DNA of 64,000 nt from Streptomyces sp. SDr-06 (GTDB lineage Bacteria > Actinomycetota > Actinomycetes > Streptomycetales > Streptomycetaceae): NCBI RefSeq assembly GCF_003324565.1, contig NZ_QOLA01000004.1:1-64000 (forward strand). Reading direction: 5' to 3'. The translations under genes and the position numbers were made by a program. The notes under the pieces were generated by a model. The model was given only the letters and a program-made list of their open reading frames with translations, did no database searches and had not been told where the DNA came from. Shown one piece after another: positions 28,920 to 37,760 of this stretch; within the stretch, counting starts at the first letter, position 1, and each line of letters opens with the position of its first letter.

Positions 28920-29732
28920 CTACTTCTTCTTCGTGAACTGCTCGTACGCCGCGATCACCTCGGCCGTCGGGCCGTCCATCCGCAGCGTGCCGGACTCCAG
29001 CCAGAGCGTCCGCTCGCAGGTCTCCTTGATCGAGGCGTTGCTGTGGCTGACCAGGAAGACCGTGCCCGCCTCCGCGCGCAGCTCGTTGATGCGCTCCTGG
29101 CTGCGGCGCTGGAACCGGGCGTCACCGGTGGCGAGGGCCTCGTCGATGAGCAGGACGTCGTGGTTCTTGGCCGCGGCGATGGAGAACCGCAGCCGCGCCG
29201 CCATGCCGGAGGAGTACGTGCGCATCGGCAGCGAGATGAAGTCGTCCTTCTCGTTGATCCCGGAGAAGTCGACGATGTCGTCGTAGCGCTCGCGCACCTC
29301 CTCGCGGGACATGCCCATGGCGAGCCCGCCGAGGGTCACGTTGCGCTCGCCCGTCAGGTCGTTCATCAGGGCCGCGTTCACGCCGAGCAGCGAGGGCTGG
29401 CCCTGGGTGTAGATCTTGCCCCGGGCGGTCGGCAGCAGGCCCGCGACCGCCTTGAGCAGGGTCGACTTCCCCGAGCCGTTGGAGCCGATGAGGCCGATCG
29501 CCTCGCCCCTGCGGGCCACGAAGGTGACGCCCTTGACGGCGTGCACCTCGCGCATGCCGGGGGTCTCCTTGTGCGAGACGATCCGGTTGAGCGCGGCGGT
29601 GGCCCCGCCCCTGCCCTTGGCGCCGGTTCCGTTGACCTTGTAGATGATGTGCACGTCGTCGGCGATCACGGTGGGCTCGCCGAGCCCGGCCACCGCCTCG
29701 TGCGTCTGGTCCAGCGTCTGGGTGTCAGCCAC
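28920..29732 (-). CDS. ABC transporter ATP-binding protein, TagH/Wzt type
   Basis: The 270-aa ATPase has Walker A GSNGSGKST, Q-loop region SLLGVNAALMNDLTGERN, signature YSSGMAARL, Walker B VLLIDEALATGD and the switch His in FLVSHS. These variants, together with the YSSGM signature and the long N-terminus, place it among exporters of teichoic acid, LPS O-antigen or capsule (TagH/Wzt/KpsT). It lacks a C-terminal glycan-binding domain. Its start overlaps the permease stop by 8 bp, so the pair is translationally coupled. Confidence 0.9.
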   Translation of the reverse strand: MADTQTLDQTHEAVAGLGEPTVIADDVHIIYKVNGTGAKGRGGATAALNRIVSHKETPGMREVHAVKGVTFVARRGEAIGLIGSNGSGKSTLLKAVAGLLPTARGKIYTQGQPSLLGVNAALMNDLTGERNVTLGGLAMGMSREEVRERYDDIVDFSGINEKDDFISLPMRTYSSGMAARLRFSIAAAKNHDVLLIDEALATGDARFQRRSQERINELRAEAGTVFLVSHSNASIKETCERTLWLESGTLRMDGPTAEVIAAYEQFTKKK

Positions 29733-30681
29733 GGCCGTACTGCTCCTCTGCCTTCCAGAAGTAGATGAACCCGGCGGCCAGCGCGACGACCGCCCAGCCC
29801 GTGGCCACCGCCCACACGTGCGGGGGCAGCTTGTTGGCGTGGAAGCTCTTGATCATCGCGAACCGGACGAGGTCGATGTAGACCGCCGCCGGGTTGAGCC
29901 CGAGCAGCTGCGCCACCAGGTGGTTCATCTTCTTGAGCTGCGGGCCCAGGTTCCACATCACGCCGGACATGTACATCCAGGTGCGCAGGACGAACGGCAT
30001 CACCTGGGCGACGTCCGGGGTCTTGGCGGTGATCCGGGCCATCACGAGGGACAGGCCCGTGTTGAACATCGACTGCAGGACCAGCGCCGGGACGAGCAGC
30101 AGCCAGGAGACGCCGGGCAGCTGACCGAAGCACATGATGATGATCGCGAGCGCGGCCAGCGAGAACAGGAGCTGCTGGAGCTGCTGGAGGGCGAGCGAGA
30201 CGGGCAGCGAGGCGCGCGGGAAGTGCAGGGCCCGCACCAGGCCGATGTTGCCGGTGATCGCGCGGGTGCCCGCCATGATCGAGTTGGCCGTGAAGGTCCA
30301 GATGAAGACGCCCGTGACCAGCCATGGGATGTAGTCCGGCGTGCTGGACTTGTTGCCCATCAGGATGCCGAAGATGAAGTAGTACACCGCTGCGTTCAGC
30401 AGTGGCGTCATCAGCTGCCAGATCTGGCCCAGCTTCGCCTCGCTGTACTGCGCGGTCAGCTTGGCGGTGGCGAACGCGGTGATGAAGTGGCGCCGGGCCC
30501 ACAGCTGCCGCACGTACTCGGGCAGCGACGGGCGGGCGCCGCTCACCTTCAGGCCGTACTTCTCGGCCAGCTCGGCCGGGCTGAGGGCCTGCTCACCCGG
30601 GTACCGGGAGGACTGCATCGGGATGGAGGCCGATGCGGCCGATGGTGCTGCCGTCTGGCGCGCAGCTGCGGTCTGGCTCAC
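29725..30681 (-). CDS. ABC-2 type polysaccharide/teichoic-acid export permease
   Basis: The ~318-aa protein has a hydrophilic N-terminus and six membrane helices of the ABC2 type, with the family stretches YSEAKLGQIWQLMTPLLNA and VMPFVLRTWMYMSGVMW. With the ATPase downstream it would form a TagGH/Wzm-Wzt-like exporter that flips lipid-linked polymers to the outer face. I chose GTG 30681 (VVSQTAAARQ) because upstream codons run into the divergent promoter; an ATG at 30732 is possible. The nearby TagF-like gene suggests wall teichoic acid as cargo. Confidence 0.87.
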   Translation of the reverse strand: MSQTAAARQTAAPSAASASIPMQSSRYPGEQALSPAELAEKYGLKVSGARPSLPEYVRQLWARRHFITAFATAKLTAQYSEAKLGQIWQLMTPLLNAAVYYFIFGILMGNKSSTPDYIPWLVTGVFIWTFTANSIMAGTRAITGNIGLVRALHFPRASLPVSLALQQLQQLLFSLAALAIIIMCFGQLPGVSWLLLVPALVLQSMFNTGLSLVMARITAKTPDVAQVMPFVLRTWMYMSGVMWNLGPQLKKMNHLVAQLLGLNPAAVYIDLVRFAMIKSFHANKLPPHVWAVATGWAVVALAAGFIYFWKAEEQYGRG

Positions 30682-30732
30682 TACGGTCGCTTTCGCCGGG
30701 GGATCCCGGGAGGCATTCCCGGGGCGGGGCAT

Positions 30733-30817
30733 CGTTGGCGACGGAACGGACCCGTATCGTCGCTACGGTGAGAGTAGGACGCCTCCACGTCGCAACGCAA
30801 CCGTCTCGTCGCAACGC
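30733..30817. promoter_or_regulatory. Repeated CGTCGC-N-ACG sites between the exporter and tetR
   Basis: The 148-bp divergent gap holds related elements: CGTTGGCGACG (30733-30743, reverse orientation), CGTCGCTACGG (30758-30768, inside the inverted repeat CCGTA-N7-TACGG at 30752-30768), and two identical CGTCGCAACGC copies at 30788-30798 and 30807-30817, 19 bp apart. They end 12 bases before the tetR start. Such an array is a reasonable operator for the TetR protein and might also control the exporter; this is inference. Confidence 0.5.
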
Positions 30818-30829
30818 TATGCTCAAGGC

Positions 30830-31462
30830 ATGACCAAGACGGACCCGGAGACCCCCACGAACCGCCCGCAGCCACGCCGCGCGCCCGCCGGCGCCGCCGT
30901 GCTGCGCGAGGACGTGACGGACGCCATCCGGGCGGCCGTCTTCGAGGAGCTCGCCGCGGTCGGCTTCGCCCGGATGTCCATCGAGGGCATCGCGCGCCGC
31001 GCGGGGGTCGGCAAGACCGCGGTCTACCGGCGCTGGAAGTCCAAGCTCAGCCTGGTCCTCGACCTGGTGTCGGCCTTCGCGGAACAGGGCCTTCCGGTGC
31101 CGCACACCGGCTCCCTCTTCGGGGACATCCGCGCCCTGCTCGCGGTCGCCTCGCTGGCCCTGCGCCATCCGATCGCCTCACAGGTCATCCCCGACCTCCT
31201 GGTCGAGTCCGTACGCCACCCCGAGATCGCCGACGCGATCAAGGCCGCACTGCTCGACGGGCAGCAGGGGGTGGCCGCGGTCGTCGTGCGCGAGGCCGTC
31301 GAGCGGGGCGAGCTGCCCCCGGGTGCCGACCCCGACCGGGCGCTCGACCTGATCGTCGGTCCGCTGTACTGGCGGCTGGTCGTCGTCAAGGGCCCCCTGC
31401 CGAAGGGGTACCTCGACGACCTGGCCAAGTCGGCCGTGGCCGCACTGAAGGCCGTCGCCTAG
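30830..31462 (+). CDS. TetR/AcrR-family transcriptional regulator
   Basis: The 210-aa protein has an N-terminal TetR helix-turn-helix (FARMSIEGIARRAGVGKTAVYRRWKSK, about residues 43-70) and a helical ligand-binding/dimerisation domain of the TetR_C type. These regulators usually repress neighbouring or divergent genes and release DNA on binding a small ligand. It is divergent from the ABC exporter genes, with repeated candidate operator sites between. ATG start at 30830; the ligand is unknown. Confidence 0.9.
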   Translation: MTKTDPETPTNRPQPRRAPAGAAVLREDVTDAIRAAVFEELAAVGFARMSIEGIARRAGVGKTAVYRRWKSKLSLVLDLVSAFAEQGLPVPHTGSLFGDIRALLAVASLALRHPIASQVIPDLLVESVRHPEIADAIKAALLDGQQGVAAVVVREAVERGELPPGADPDRALDLIVGPLYWRLVVVKGPLPKGYLDDLAKSAVAALKAVA

Positions 31463-31505
31463 CGCTTCCGCATCCCGTTTCGTCCGCGGCGGGCCGTCCG
31501 TGGCC

Positions 31506-31529
31506 GGTCGCGCGCTTCCCCGCGCCCCT
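31506..31529. repeat. Streptomyces-type intergenic GC repeat
   Basis: The segment starting GGTCGCGCGCTTCCCCGC resembles a short interspersed repeat that I recall as common between Streptomyces genes (GGTCGCGC...TTCCCCGCGCCCCT). A degraded inverse copy (AAGGGGCGCGGCC) lies at 31577-31589. Together they could form a long imperfect hairpin between the convergent tetR and glycosyltransferase genes and act as a terminator. Confidence 0.4.
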
Positions 31530-31618
31530 CAGCGGTCCGGGGCCGCGCCAGGGCCGGGAAGCTGCCCGCACCCGCGAAGGGGCGCGGCCGTACCGGGCCC
31601 CTCAGCAGAAGGCGGCGT

Positions 31619-33868
31619 TCAGCGCCCCGCCCCCGAATGCGTCGTCGCCGCGGCGAACTCCTTTCCCCGCACGCGCTGTTCGGGCAGGTTCCGGGCCGCC
31701 GGAGCCGTCCCCGTCTCGCCGAGGAAGACGCGCCGCACCACCCGTTCGGCCGCGTACCCGTCGTCGTACGGGCAGAAGCGCGCGCGGAACGCGGCCCGCA
31801 GCTGGGCCGAGCGGGAGCCGCGCCAGTGGCCGGTGGTGAAGATGTCGATCAGTTCGTCCTCGGTCCGCGCGACCGCGCCGGGCGGGCAGCCGCGCAGGTC
31901 GAAGTAGGTGCCCCGGGCCGCCTCGTACGCCTCGCGGTCGTCGTCCAGGATCACGATCGGCCGGTCCAGATTGGCGTAGTCGAACATCAGCGACGAGTAG
32001 TCCGTGACCAGCGCGTCCGAGACCAGGCAGAGCTCCTCGACCGACGGGTGGCCGGTGACGTCGAGGACGCGCGGCAGCGGGGTCGGGCTGAGCGGCGCGT
32101 CGTGGGCGAAGTGGGCGCGGGTCAGCAGGAAGAACTCCGGGCCGAGCGCGCGGCCCAGCCGTTCCAGGTCGAGCGGGAGATGCTGGCCGCGGCTGTAGTC
32201 GCGGTACGTCGGGGCGTACAGGATCACCGTCGACTGGCCCGGGATGCCGAGCCGTTCGCGCAGCCGCGCCGTGTCGGCGGGGGTGGCGCGGCGCAGCACG
32301 TCGTTGCGCGGGCTGCCGTATTCGAGCGTGGTGTACGCGGCCGGGAAGGCGCGCTCCCCGGTGAGCGTGGCGTGCCGGTTCGCGGACAGGACGAAGTCCC
32401 ACTTGTCGGCGTCCGCGAGCAGCCGTGCGAAGTCCGTGCCGCGGGACGCCGCCGGGCGGTCGGTCAGGTCCAGGCCCACCCGCTTGAGCGGGGTGCCGTG
32501 ATGGGTCTGGAGCAGGATCTGGCCGGGCCGCTTGACCAGGCGGTGGTCGAACTCCACGTTGTTCACCAGGTACTTGGCGCGCGCCAGCGCCGAGAAGTAC
32601 CCGAAGCCGCCGGGCCGCACCCGGCGGGTGGCCGCCGGGACGGTCGCGTCCTGGTCGGGCGTGGTGACCCAGGCGGTCCGCATCGCGGGGACGAGCTCAC
32701 GGACCTTCGCCTCGATGGCGGCCGGGCTGCACGCGTAGCCGCGGTTCCAGTACGCCGCGAACACCGCCAGGTCGTCGCGCACGGGCAGCCGCAGCTGGAC
32801 GCGGTAGTGCAGGCGCAGCGCGGCCGAACGCGCCGGGCGCAGCACGGCCGAGGCCAGCGCCCGCGCCCGGCCGCGCAGCGAGCGGATGCCCCGCAGTACG
32901 CGGTAGGTGCGGTACGTGCCGAAGCGGATTCCCGCGTAGCGCAGCCCGGCCGCGCCCGGCACCCGGTGGCGGCCGTAGTGGGCGCGGGCCAGGCGGAAGA
33001 ACTCGGCGCGGGTGCGCGCGGAGAGGCCCGGAGCGGTCAGGACGTCGGCGGAGGCGGCGGCCAGGTGGTCGGCCATCCGGCGCGCGAGCACCGGCCGCCA
33101 ACCGCTCAGCCCCGGGCGGGAGTCGACGAAGTCGAAGACGCGGTCGTACTGGGGGAAGAGGTCGAAGGGGCGGCCGGACGCGGCGGCCGGGCCGCGCCGC
33201 CTGCGGTGGTGCACGCAGACCCGCTCCAGGGTGCTGAGCGAACCGGCCGAAAGCAGGGAGGCGTACGTCCAGAAGGTGTCCGTGTGGCGGCCGGGCGGGA
33301 AGGCGAGCCCCTCGCGCTCGACGAACTCCCGCTTGTACGCCTTGTTCCAGCAGGGCGTGGGCTGCCTCAACAGGGCCGGGCGCTCGGCCAGTTGGAAGGA
33401 GGCGGGGCCCGACTCGGTGAGGTGCGACGGCAGCGTGGGCCGCTCCGTCCCGCCCGACCAGTGGGTATGGGCGTGGCCGAAGACCAGGACGTCGGGGTCG
33501 CCGGACGCCTTGAGCCGGTCCGCGATGTCGCGCAGGGCGTGCGGCGCGAGGATGTCGTCACCGTCGAGGAACAGGACGTACTCGCCGGTGGCGCGGGCGA
33601 GCCCGGCATTGCGCGCGGCGCCCGGCCCCTGCCCCGGGTCGGCCGGGTCCGGTGGCAGGTGGACGGGGACGACGCGGGGATCGCGGGCGGCGACCTCGTC
33701 GATGATCTCGCCGCAGGAGTCGGGGGAGCCGGCGTCGACCGCGATCACTTCCAGGTCGAACGCCGGGCTCTCGTCACTCTCGTACGTCTGACTCAGCACC
33801 GATTCCAGACACGCGTGGAGATGGGCCTGGAGCTTGTACGCGGGCACGATGACGCTGAACCGGGGCAA
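31619..33868 (-). CDS. Bifunctional GT2 glycosyltransferase / CDP-glycerol glycerophosphotransferase
   Basis: The 749-aa protein joins two wall-polymer enzymes. Residues 1-~230 are a GT2 domain (FSVIVPAYK, the acidic LDGDD at 101-105, NKAYKREF). Residues ~365-740 are a TagF/TagB-type glycerophosphotransferase with HHGTP (456-460), the TRAHF His586 region and VTDYSSLMFDY (621-631), the residues linked to catalysis in TagF. It would both glycosylate and build poly(glycerol-phosphate) teichoic acid. A TTG start (33868) follows AGGA by seven bases; the ATG a few bases upstream is out of frame. Confidence 0.88.
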   Translation of the reverse strand: MPRFSVIVPAYKLQAHLHACLESVLSQTYESDESPAFDLEVIAVDAGSPDSCGEIIDEVAARDPRVVPVHLPPDPADPGQGPGAARNAGLARATGEYVLFLDGDDILAPHALRDIADRLKASGDPDVLVFGHAHTHWSGGTERPTLPSHLTESGPASFQLAERPALLRQPTPCWNKAYKREFVEREGLAFPPGRHTDTFWTYASLLSAGSLSTLERVCVHHRRRRGPAAASGRPFDLFPQYDRVFDFVDSRPGLSGWRPVLARRMADHLAAASADVLTAPGLSARTRAEFFRLARAHYGRHRVPGAAGLRYAGIRFGTYRTYRVLRGIRSLRGRARALASAVLRPARSAALRLHYRVQLRLPVRDDLAVFAAYWNRGYACSPAAIEAKVRELVPAMRTAWVTTPDQDATVPAATRRVRPGGFGYFSALARAKYLVNNVEFDHRLVKRPGQILLQTHHGTPLKRVGLDLTDRPAASRGTDFARLLADADKWDFVLSANRHATLTGERAFPAAYTTLEYGSPRNDVLRRATPADTARLRERLGIPGQSTVILYAPTYRDYSRGQHLPLDLERLGRALGPEFFLLTRAHFAHDAPLSPTPLPRVLDVTGHPSVEELCLVSDALVTDYSSLMFDYANLDRPIVILDDDREAYEAARGTYFDLRGCPPGAVARTEDELIDIFTTGHWRGSRSAQLRAAFRARFCPYDDGYAAERVVRRVFLGETGTAPAARNLPEQRVRGKEFAAATTHSGAGR

Positions 33869-33966
33869 CGGACATCCTGGGGGCGTGAGAGGGCACGGGC
33901 GGATGGCCCGTGAACGTCCGAAGGAGTGATCGGGTTACGCCGACGGTGCCGTCCGGCGTAGTCCCG

Positions 33967-34013
33967 CGATCATGCCCTTGACGTCGCGTCATGCCGGTGC
34001 GCGGGCATGATCG
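33967..34013. promoter_or_regulatory. 11-bp perfect inverted repeat between the sugar importer and the teichoic-acid gene
   Basis: CGATCATGCCC (33967-33977) and GGGCATGATCG (34003-34013) are exact complements around a 25-bp spacer, which itself contains a third TCATGCC. The repeat lies 35 bp after the permease stop and ~100 bp before the glycosyltransferase start on the minus strand. It could be the terminator of the sugar operon or an operator for the glycosyltransferase. No T run is seen. Confidence 0.45.
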
Positions 34014-34047
34014 TTCGATCGGGTGATCAAGTCCGTGGTGCGTGCGC

Positions 34048-34929
34048 TCACTTGACGGCTCCGGCCATCACCCCCGAGACGAACTGCCGCTGGAAGGCGA
34101 AGAAGACGGCGAGCGGGATGACCATCGAGACGAAGGCGCCCGGGGCCAGCACGTCGATGTTGTTGCCGAACTGGCGGACCTGCTGCTGGAGGGCCACCGT
34201 GATCGGCGGGTGCTTGGAGTCGGCGAAGATCAGCGCGACCAGCATGTCGTTCCAGACCCACAGGAACTGGAAGATGCCCAGCGAGGCGATCGCCGGGCCG
34301 CCGAGCGGCATCACGACACGGGTGAACAGGCGGATCTCGCCCGCCCCGTCGAGCCGGGCCGCCTCCAGGAGCTCCCTCGGGATCTCCGCGAAGAAGTTGC
34401 GCAGCAGGAAGATCGCGAAGGGCAGGCCGAAGGCGACGTGGAAGATGATCACGCCGATCGTCGTCTCGAAGATCCCGATCTGCCCGAAGAGCTTGGCGAC
34501 CGGCACCAGGGCGACCTGGACCGGCACGACCAGCAGGCTCACCACGACCATGAACCACCAGTCGCGGCCCGGGAAGTCCATCCAGGCGAAGGCGTAACCG
34601 GCGAGCGAGCCGATGACCACGACCAGGACCGTGGCCGGGACGGTGATCGTGACCGTGGAGAGCAGGGAGTTGGTGATCGTGCTGTTGTCCAGCAGGTTCG
34701 CGTAGTTGTGGAAGGTGAGCCGGGACGGATCGGTGAACGTCTTCCACCAGCCCGTCGAGGCGATGTCGGACGGGCCGCGCACGGAGGAGAGCAGCAGTCC
34801 GACGGTCGGCATCAGCCAGAAGAGGCCGACCAGGACGAGGAACACGCGCAGCACGCCGCCGCCCGCCCGCGACGCGATGCGCGCGGGCAGCGACTGCCTG
34901 GCCTTGACGATCCCTTCGGCAGTGGTCAT
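34048..34929 (-). CDS. Carbohydrate ABC transporter permease (MalG type)
   Basis: The 293-aa inner-membrane protein has six predicted helices and the binding-protein-dependent permease EAA loop EAARLDGAGEIRLFTRVVMPLGGP, which docks on the ATPase. N-terminus MTTAEGIVKARQ at 34929; the frame extends 8 codons further. It forms the second half of the sugar channel with the MalF-type permease 79 bp upstream. The operon order is binding protein, MalF-type, MalG-type. Confidence 0.9.
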   Translation of the reverse strand: MTTAEGIVKARQSLPARIASRAGGGVLRVFLVLVGLFWLMPTVGLLLSSVRGPSDIASTGWWKTFTDPSRLTFHNYANLLDNSTITNSLLSTVTITVPATVLVVVIGSLAGYAFAWMDFPGRDWWFMVVVSLLVVPVQVALVPVAKLFGQIGIFETTIGVIIFHVAFGLPFAIFLLRNFFAEIPRELLEAARLDGAGEIRLFTRVVMPLGGPAIASLGIFQFLWVWNDMLVALIFADSKHPPITVALQQQVRQFGNNIDVLAPGAFVSMVIPLAVFFAFQRQFVSGVMAGAVK

Positions 34930-35008
34930 CGCCTGGCCTCCCCGCGCATGCACCGGATGTTGCCGTGCTGTCCCGGGGAGCGGCCCCCGGACGCCGTGCG
35001 CCGGGCCG

Positions 35009-36361
35009 TCATCGCTTGGTCTCCCGTCGCATGCGGCGGATGTTGAAGAGCATCACCGGGATCACCAGGAGCAGCAGCAGGACGGCGATCGCACTGCCGA
35101 TGCCCAGGTCCGCCTCGGTGCCGAAGGAGGAGCGGTAGAGCTGGAGGGCCAGGACGTTGGCGTCGGCCTGGCTGGAACCCGGCGCGATGATGAAGACCAG
35201 GTCGAAGATCTTCAGGACATTGATCATCAGGGTGACCAGGACGACCGCGAGGACCGGGGCGAGCAACGGCACGGTGACCCGGCGGAACACCTGCCACTCG
35301 TTCGCGCCGTCCACCCGCGCCGCTTCCAGCAGCTCGCGCGGCAGCCCCGCGAGACCGGCCGCGATGAGCACCATCGCGAACCCGGCCCACATCCAGATGT
35401 ACGAGCCGATGATGGCCGGGGTGACCAGGGTGGGGCCCAGCCATTCGACGCCGTTGTACGGCTCGTGGAAATTGCTCTCGGGCAGCCGGAGTTGGGCCCC
35501 GTCGGCCGCTGCGGGCAGGGCGAACGTGCCGTCGGCCGCGGCGGTGGCCGAGGCGACGACCTGGCCGTCCTTCACGGCCTCGACCTTCATGCCCTTGAGG
35601 CCGAGCTCCTGGGCGTCGATGGTGTTCGGCCTGCCACCGCCGCCCTTGGTGAAGTCGAGCCACACCGTGCCGGTGACCTTGCCCGGGTCGGCCTTGGCGG
35701 GTTTGGCGGGCCCGGCCGACGTGGGCATCTTGTCGGCGGCGACCCCCACTAGGGGAAGGAGCACGGGCTGCCCGGTGTGCACCGGGGACCGGGTGACGAA
35801 CGTTCCGGCGCCCCCGTCCTTGAGCGGCGCGCTGGGCAGTGGATGCGCCTTGGGATATCCGGCCGACTCGGTGAACGTGTCGTGCACGCCCACCACCACG
35901 GCGTTGGCGACCCCGCGCGCCGGGTCCTGCTCGTATACCAGGCGGAAGATGATGCCCGCGGCGAGCATGGAGATGGCCATCGGCATGAAGACGATGAGCT
36001 TGAACGCCGTTCCCCAGCGCACCCGTTCGGTCAGTACGGCGAAGATCAGGCCGAGGGCGGTGGCGATCGTCGGGGCGCAGACGACCCAGATCGCGTTGTT
36101 CTTCACCGCCGTGCGGATGGTGTGGTCCGTGAACAGCGTCTTGTAGTTGTCGATCCCGGCGAAGCCGTGGCCCGACTGATCGAAGAACGACCGGTAGATC
36201 GAGAACCCGATCGGATAGACCACGAGCGCACCGAGCAGCACGAGCGCGGGCAGCAGGAACACGGCCGCGATCCACGTGCGCGTTCCGGTGACGCTCTTGA
36301 CGGTCCTGGGCGCGGGGGGCGTGGCGGGAGGCGGAGCGCCTCCCGCCGTGGCGGTCGTCAT
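35009..36361 (-). CDS. Carbohydrate ABC transporter permease (MalF type) with extra external domain
   Basis: The 450-aa permease is longer than the usual ~300 aa. TM1 is at about 31-56; helices continue to ~140, and again from ~315 to 440, with the EAA loop at 346-367 (EAARVDGANEWQVFRR). Between them, residues ~155-298 form a large extracytoplasmic insert. Within it, 229-293 (VTGTVWLDFTKGG, QELGLKGMKVEAVKDGQVV, ADGTFALP) looks like a carboxypeptidase-regulatory or SdrD_B-like beta-sandwich. This may act like the MalF P2 loop and contact the binding protein. It starts 7 bp after the binding-protein stop. Confidence 0.9.
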   Translation of the reverse strand: MTTATAGGAPPPATPPAPRTVKSVTGTRTWIAAVFLLPALVLLGALVVYPIGFSIYRSFFDQSGHGFAGIDNYKTLFTDHTIRTAVKNNAIWVVCAPTIATALGLIFAVLTERVRWGTAFKLIVFMPMAISMLAAGIIFRLVYEQDPARGVANAVVVGVHDTFTESAGYPKAHPLPSAPLKDGGAGTFVTRSPVHTGQPVLLPLVGVAADKMPTSAGPAKPAKADPGKVTGTVWLDFTKGGGGRPNTIDAQELGLKGMKVEAVKDGQVVASATAAADGTFALPAAADGAQLRLPESNFHEPYNGVEWLGPTLVTPAIIGSYIWMWAGFAMVLIAAGLAGLPRELLEAARVDGANEWQVFRRVTVPLLAPVLAVVLVTLMINVLKIFDLVFIIAPGSSQADANVLALQLYRSSFGTEADLGIGSAIAVLLLLLVIPVMLFNIRRMRRETKR

Positions 36362-36368
36362 CGCCGGA

Positions 36369-37760
36369 TCAGTTCTTGAACGCCGCGGCCGCGTCGGCCT
36401 CCAGCCTGGACTGGGTGCCCGCGATGTCGGACGGGTTCTTCAGGAAGTCCTGGAGGTCCTTCCACTCGCCCTTGCCGGGGGTGCCGCCGAAGGACTGCGG
36501 GGCCTGGTCCGACATGTCGAAGCGCACGTTGTCGCCCGCCGCGATCAGCGCCTTGGCGATGCCGCGCTGCACGTCATTGGGGTAGACAGCGGGGTCCAGG
36601 GCCTTGTTCGGCGAGATGTAGCCGCCGGCCTTCGCCCAGATCTGCGCGGCGTCGGTGGAGGCCAGCCAGGTGAGCAGCGCCTGCGCGCCCTTGGAGTCCT
36701 TCAGCGCCACCGCCGCGTCGCCTCCGGTCACGACCGGGGCCTTGTCGCCCACGGCGGGGAACGGGAACGCCTTGGCGTCGGTGCCGACCTTGGCGGAGGT
36801 CTGCGCGATGTTGACGGCGGCGAAGTCGCCCTCGAAGACCATGCCCGCCTTGGGCTGGTCACCGCCGGTGAAGGTCTGTGTGACGGAGGCGGGGAACTCG
36901 GTCTGGAGCGCGCCGTTGGTGCCGCCCGCGATCAGGTTCGGCTTGCCGAAGAGCTGGGCGAGCGTGGTGAGCGCGTCCTTGACGGACGGGTCGGTCCACT
37001 TGATCGCGTGCTTGGCCAGCTGGTCGTACTTCTCGGGCCCGGCCTGCGAGAGGTAGACGTTCTCGAACCAGTCCGTCAGGGTCCAGCCGTCCGCGCCGCC
37101 GACCGACACCGGGGTCACCCCCGACGCCGAGATGGTGTCGGCGGTGCTGAGGAAGTCCTTCCAGGTGGCGGGCGCGCTGACGCCCGCGTTCTGGAAGACC
37201 TTGGTGTTGTACCAGACCAGGGACTTGTTGGCGGCCTTGAAGTAGACGCCGTACTGGGTGCCGTCGACCGAACCCAGGTCCTTCCACACCTTGGCGTAGT
37301 TCGCGTCGAGCTGCGCCTTGGCCTCGGGGCCGACCGGCTTGGCCCACTTCTTCGCCACGGCCTGCTGGATCGCGCCGACCTGGGGGAGCATCGCGACATC
37401 GGGCGGGCTGCCACCGGCGATCTTCGTGCCGAGGAAGTTGACGATGGGGTCCTGGGCGGGCACGAAGGTGACGGTGGCCCCGGTCCGCTTCTCGAACTCC
37501 TTCAGCACGCTCACGAAGTTGGCCTGTTCGGGCCCTGTCCACACGGCGGCGACCTCGATCTTCTCCCCGTTCAGCTGGGGGAGTTTGACCCCGCCCGCCG
37601 ACGCCGATCCGGAGGCGCTGGCGGACGGCGTGCTCTTCTTCCCGCCGTCGTCCCCGCACGCGGCCGCGCCGAGCGCGAGCCCGCCGATGGCCAGGGCGGA
37701 TATGAGGGTGCGACCTGTCGTGGTGCGTGTGATGGTGCGGCCTGTACGAGTGCTGCGCAT
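36369..37760 (-). CDS. Sugar ABC transporter substrate-binding lipoprotein
   Basis: The 463-aa protein has a signal peptide ending in LGAAAC, with Cys35 as the likely lipid anchor, then a Ser/Ala linker and a family 1 extracellular solute-binding domain (TVTFVPAQDPIVNFLGTKIAGG, GGADGWTLTDWFENVYL, MVFEGDFAAVN). It would capture a sugar and deliver it to the two permeases downstream. No ATPase gene lies in the operon; Streptomyces sugar importers commonly share the MsiK ATPase encoded elsewhere. No LacI regulator is adjacent. ATG start at 37760. Confidence 0.9.
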   Translation of the reverse strand: MRSTRTGRTITRTTTGRTLISALAIGGLALGAAACGDDGGKKSTPSASASGSASAGGVKLPQLNGEKIEVAAVWTGPEQANFVSVLKEFEKRTGATVTFVPAQDPIVNFLGTKIAGGSPPDVAMLPQVGAIQQAVAKKWAKPVGPEAKAQLDANYAKVWKDLGSVDGTQYGVYFKAANKSLVWYNTKVFQNAGVSAPATWKDFLSTADTISASGVTPVSVGGADGWTLTDWFENVYLSQAGPEKYDQLAKHAIKWTDPSVKDALTTLAQLFGKPNLIAGGTNGALQTEFPASVTQTFTGGDQPKAGMVFEGDFAAVNIAQTSAKVGTDAKAFPFPAVGDKAPVVTGGDAAVALKDSKGAQALLTWLASTDAAQIWAKAGGYISPNKALDPAVYPNDVQRGIAKALIAAGDNVRFDMSDQAPQSFGGTPGKGEWKDLQDFLKNPSDIAGTQSRLEADAAAAFKN

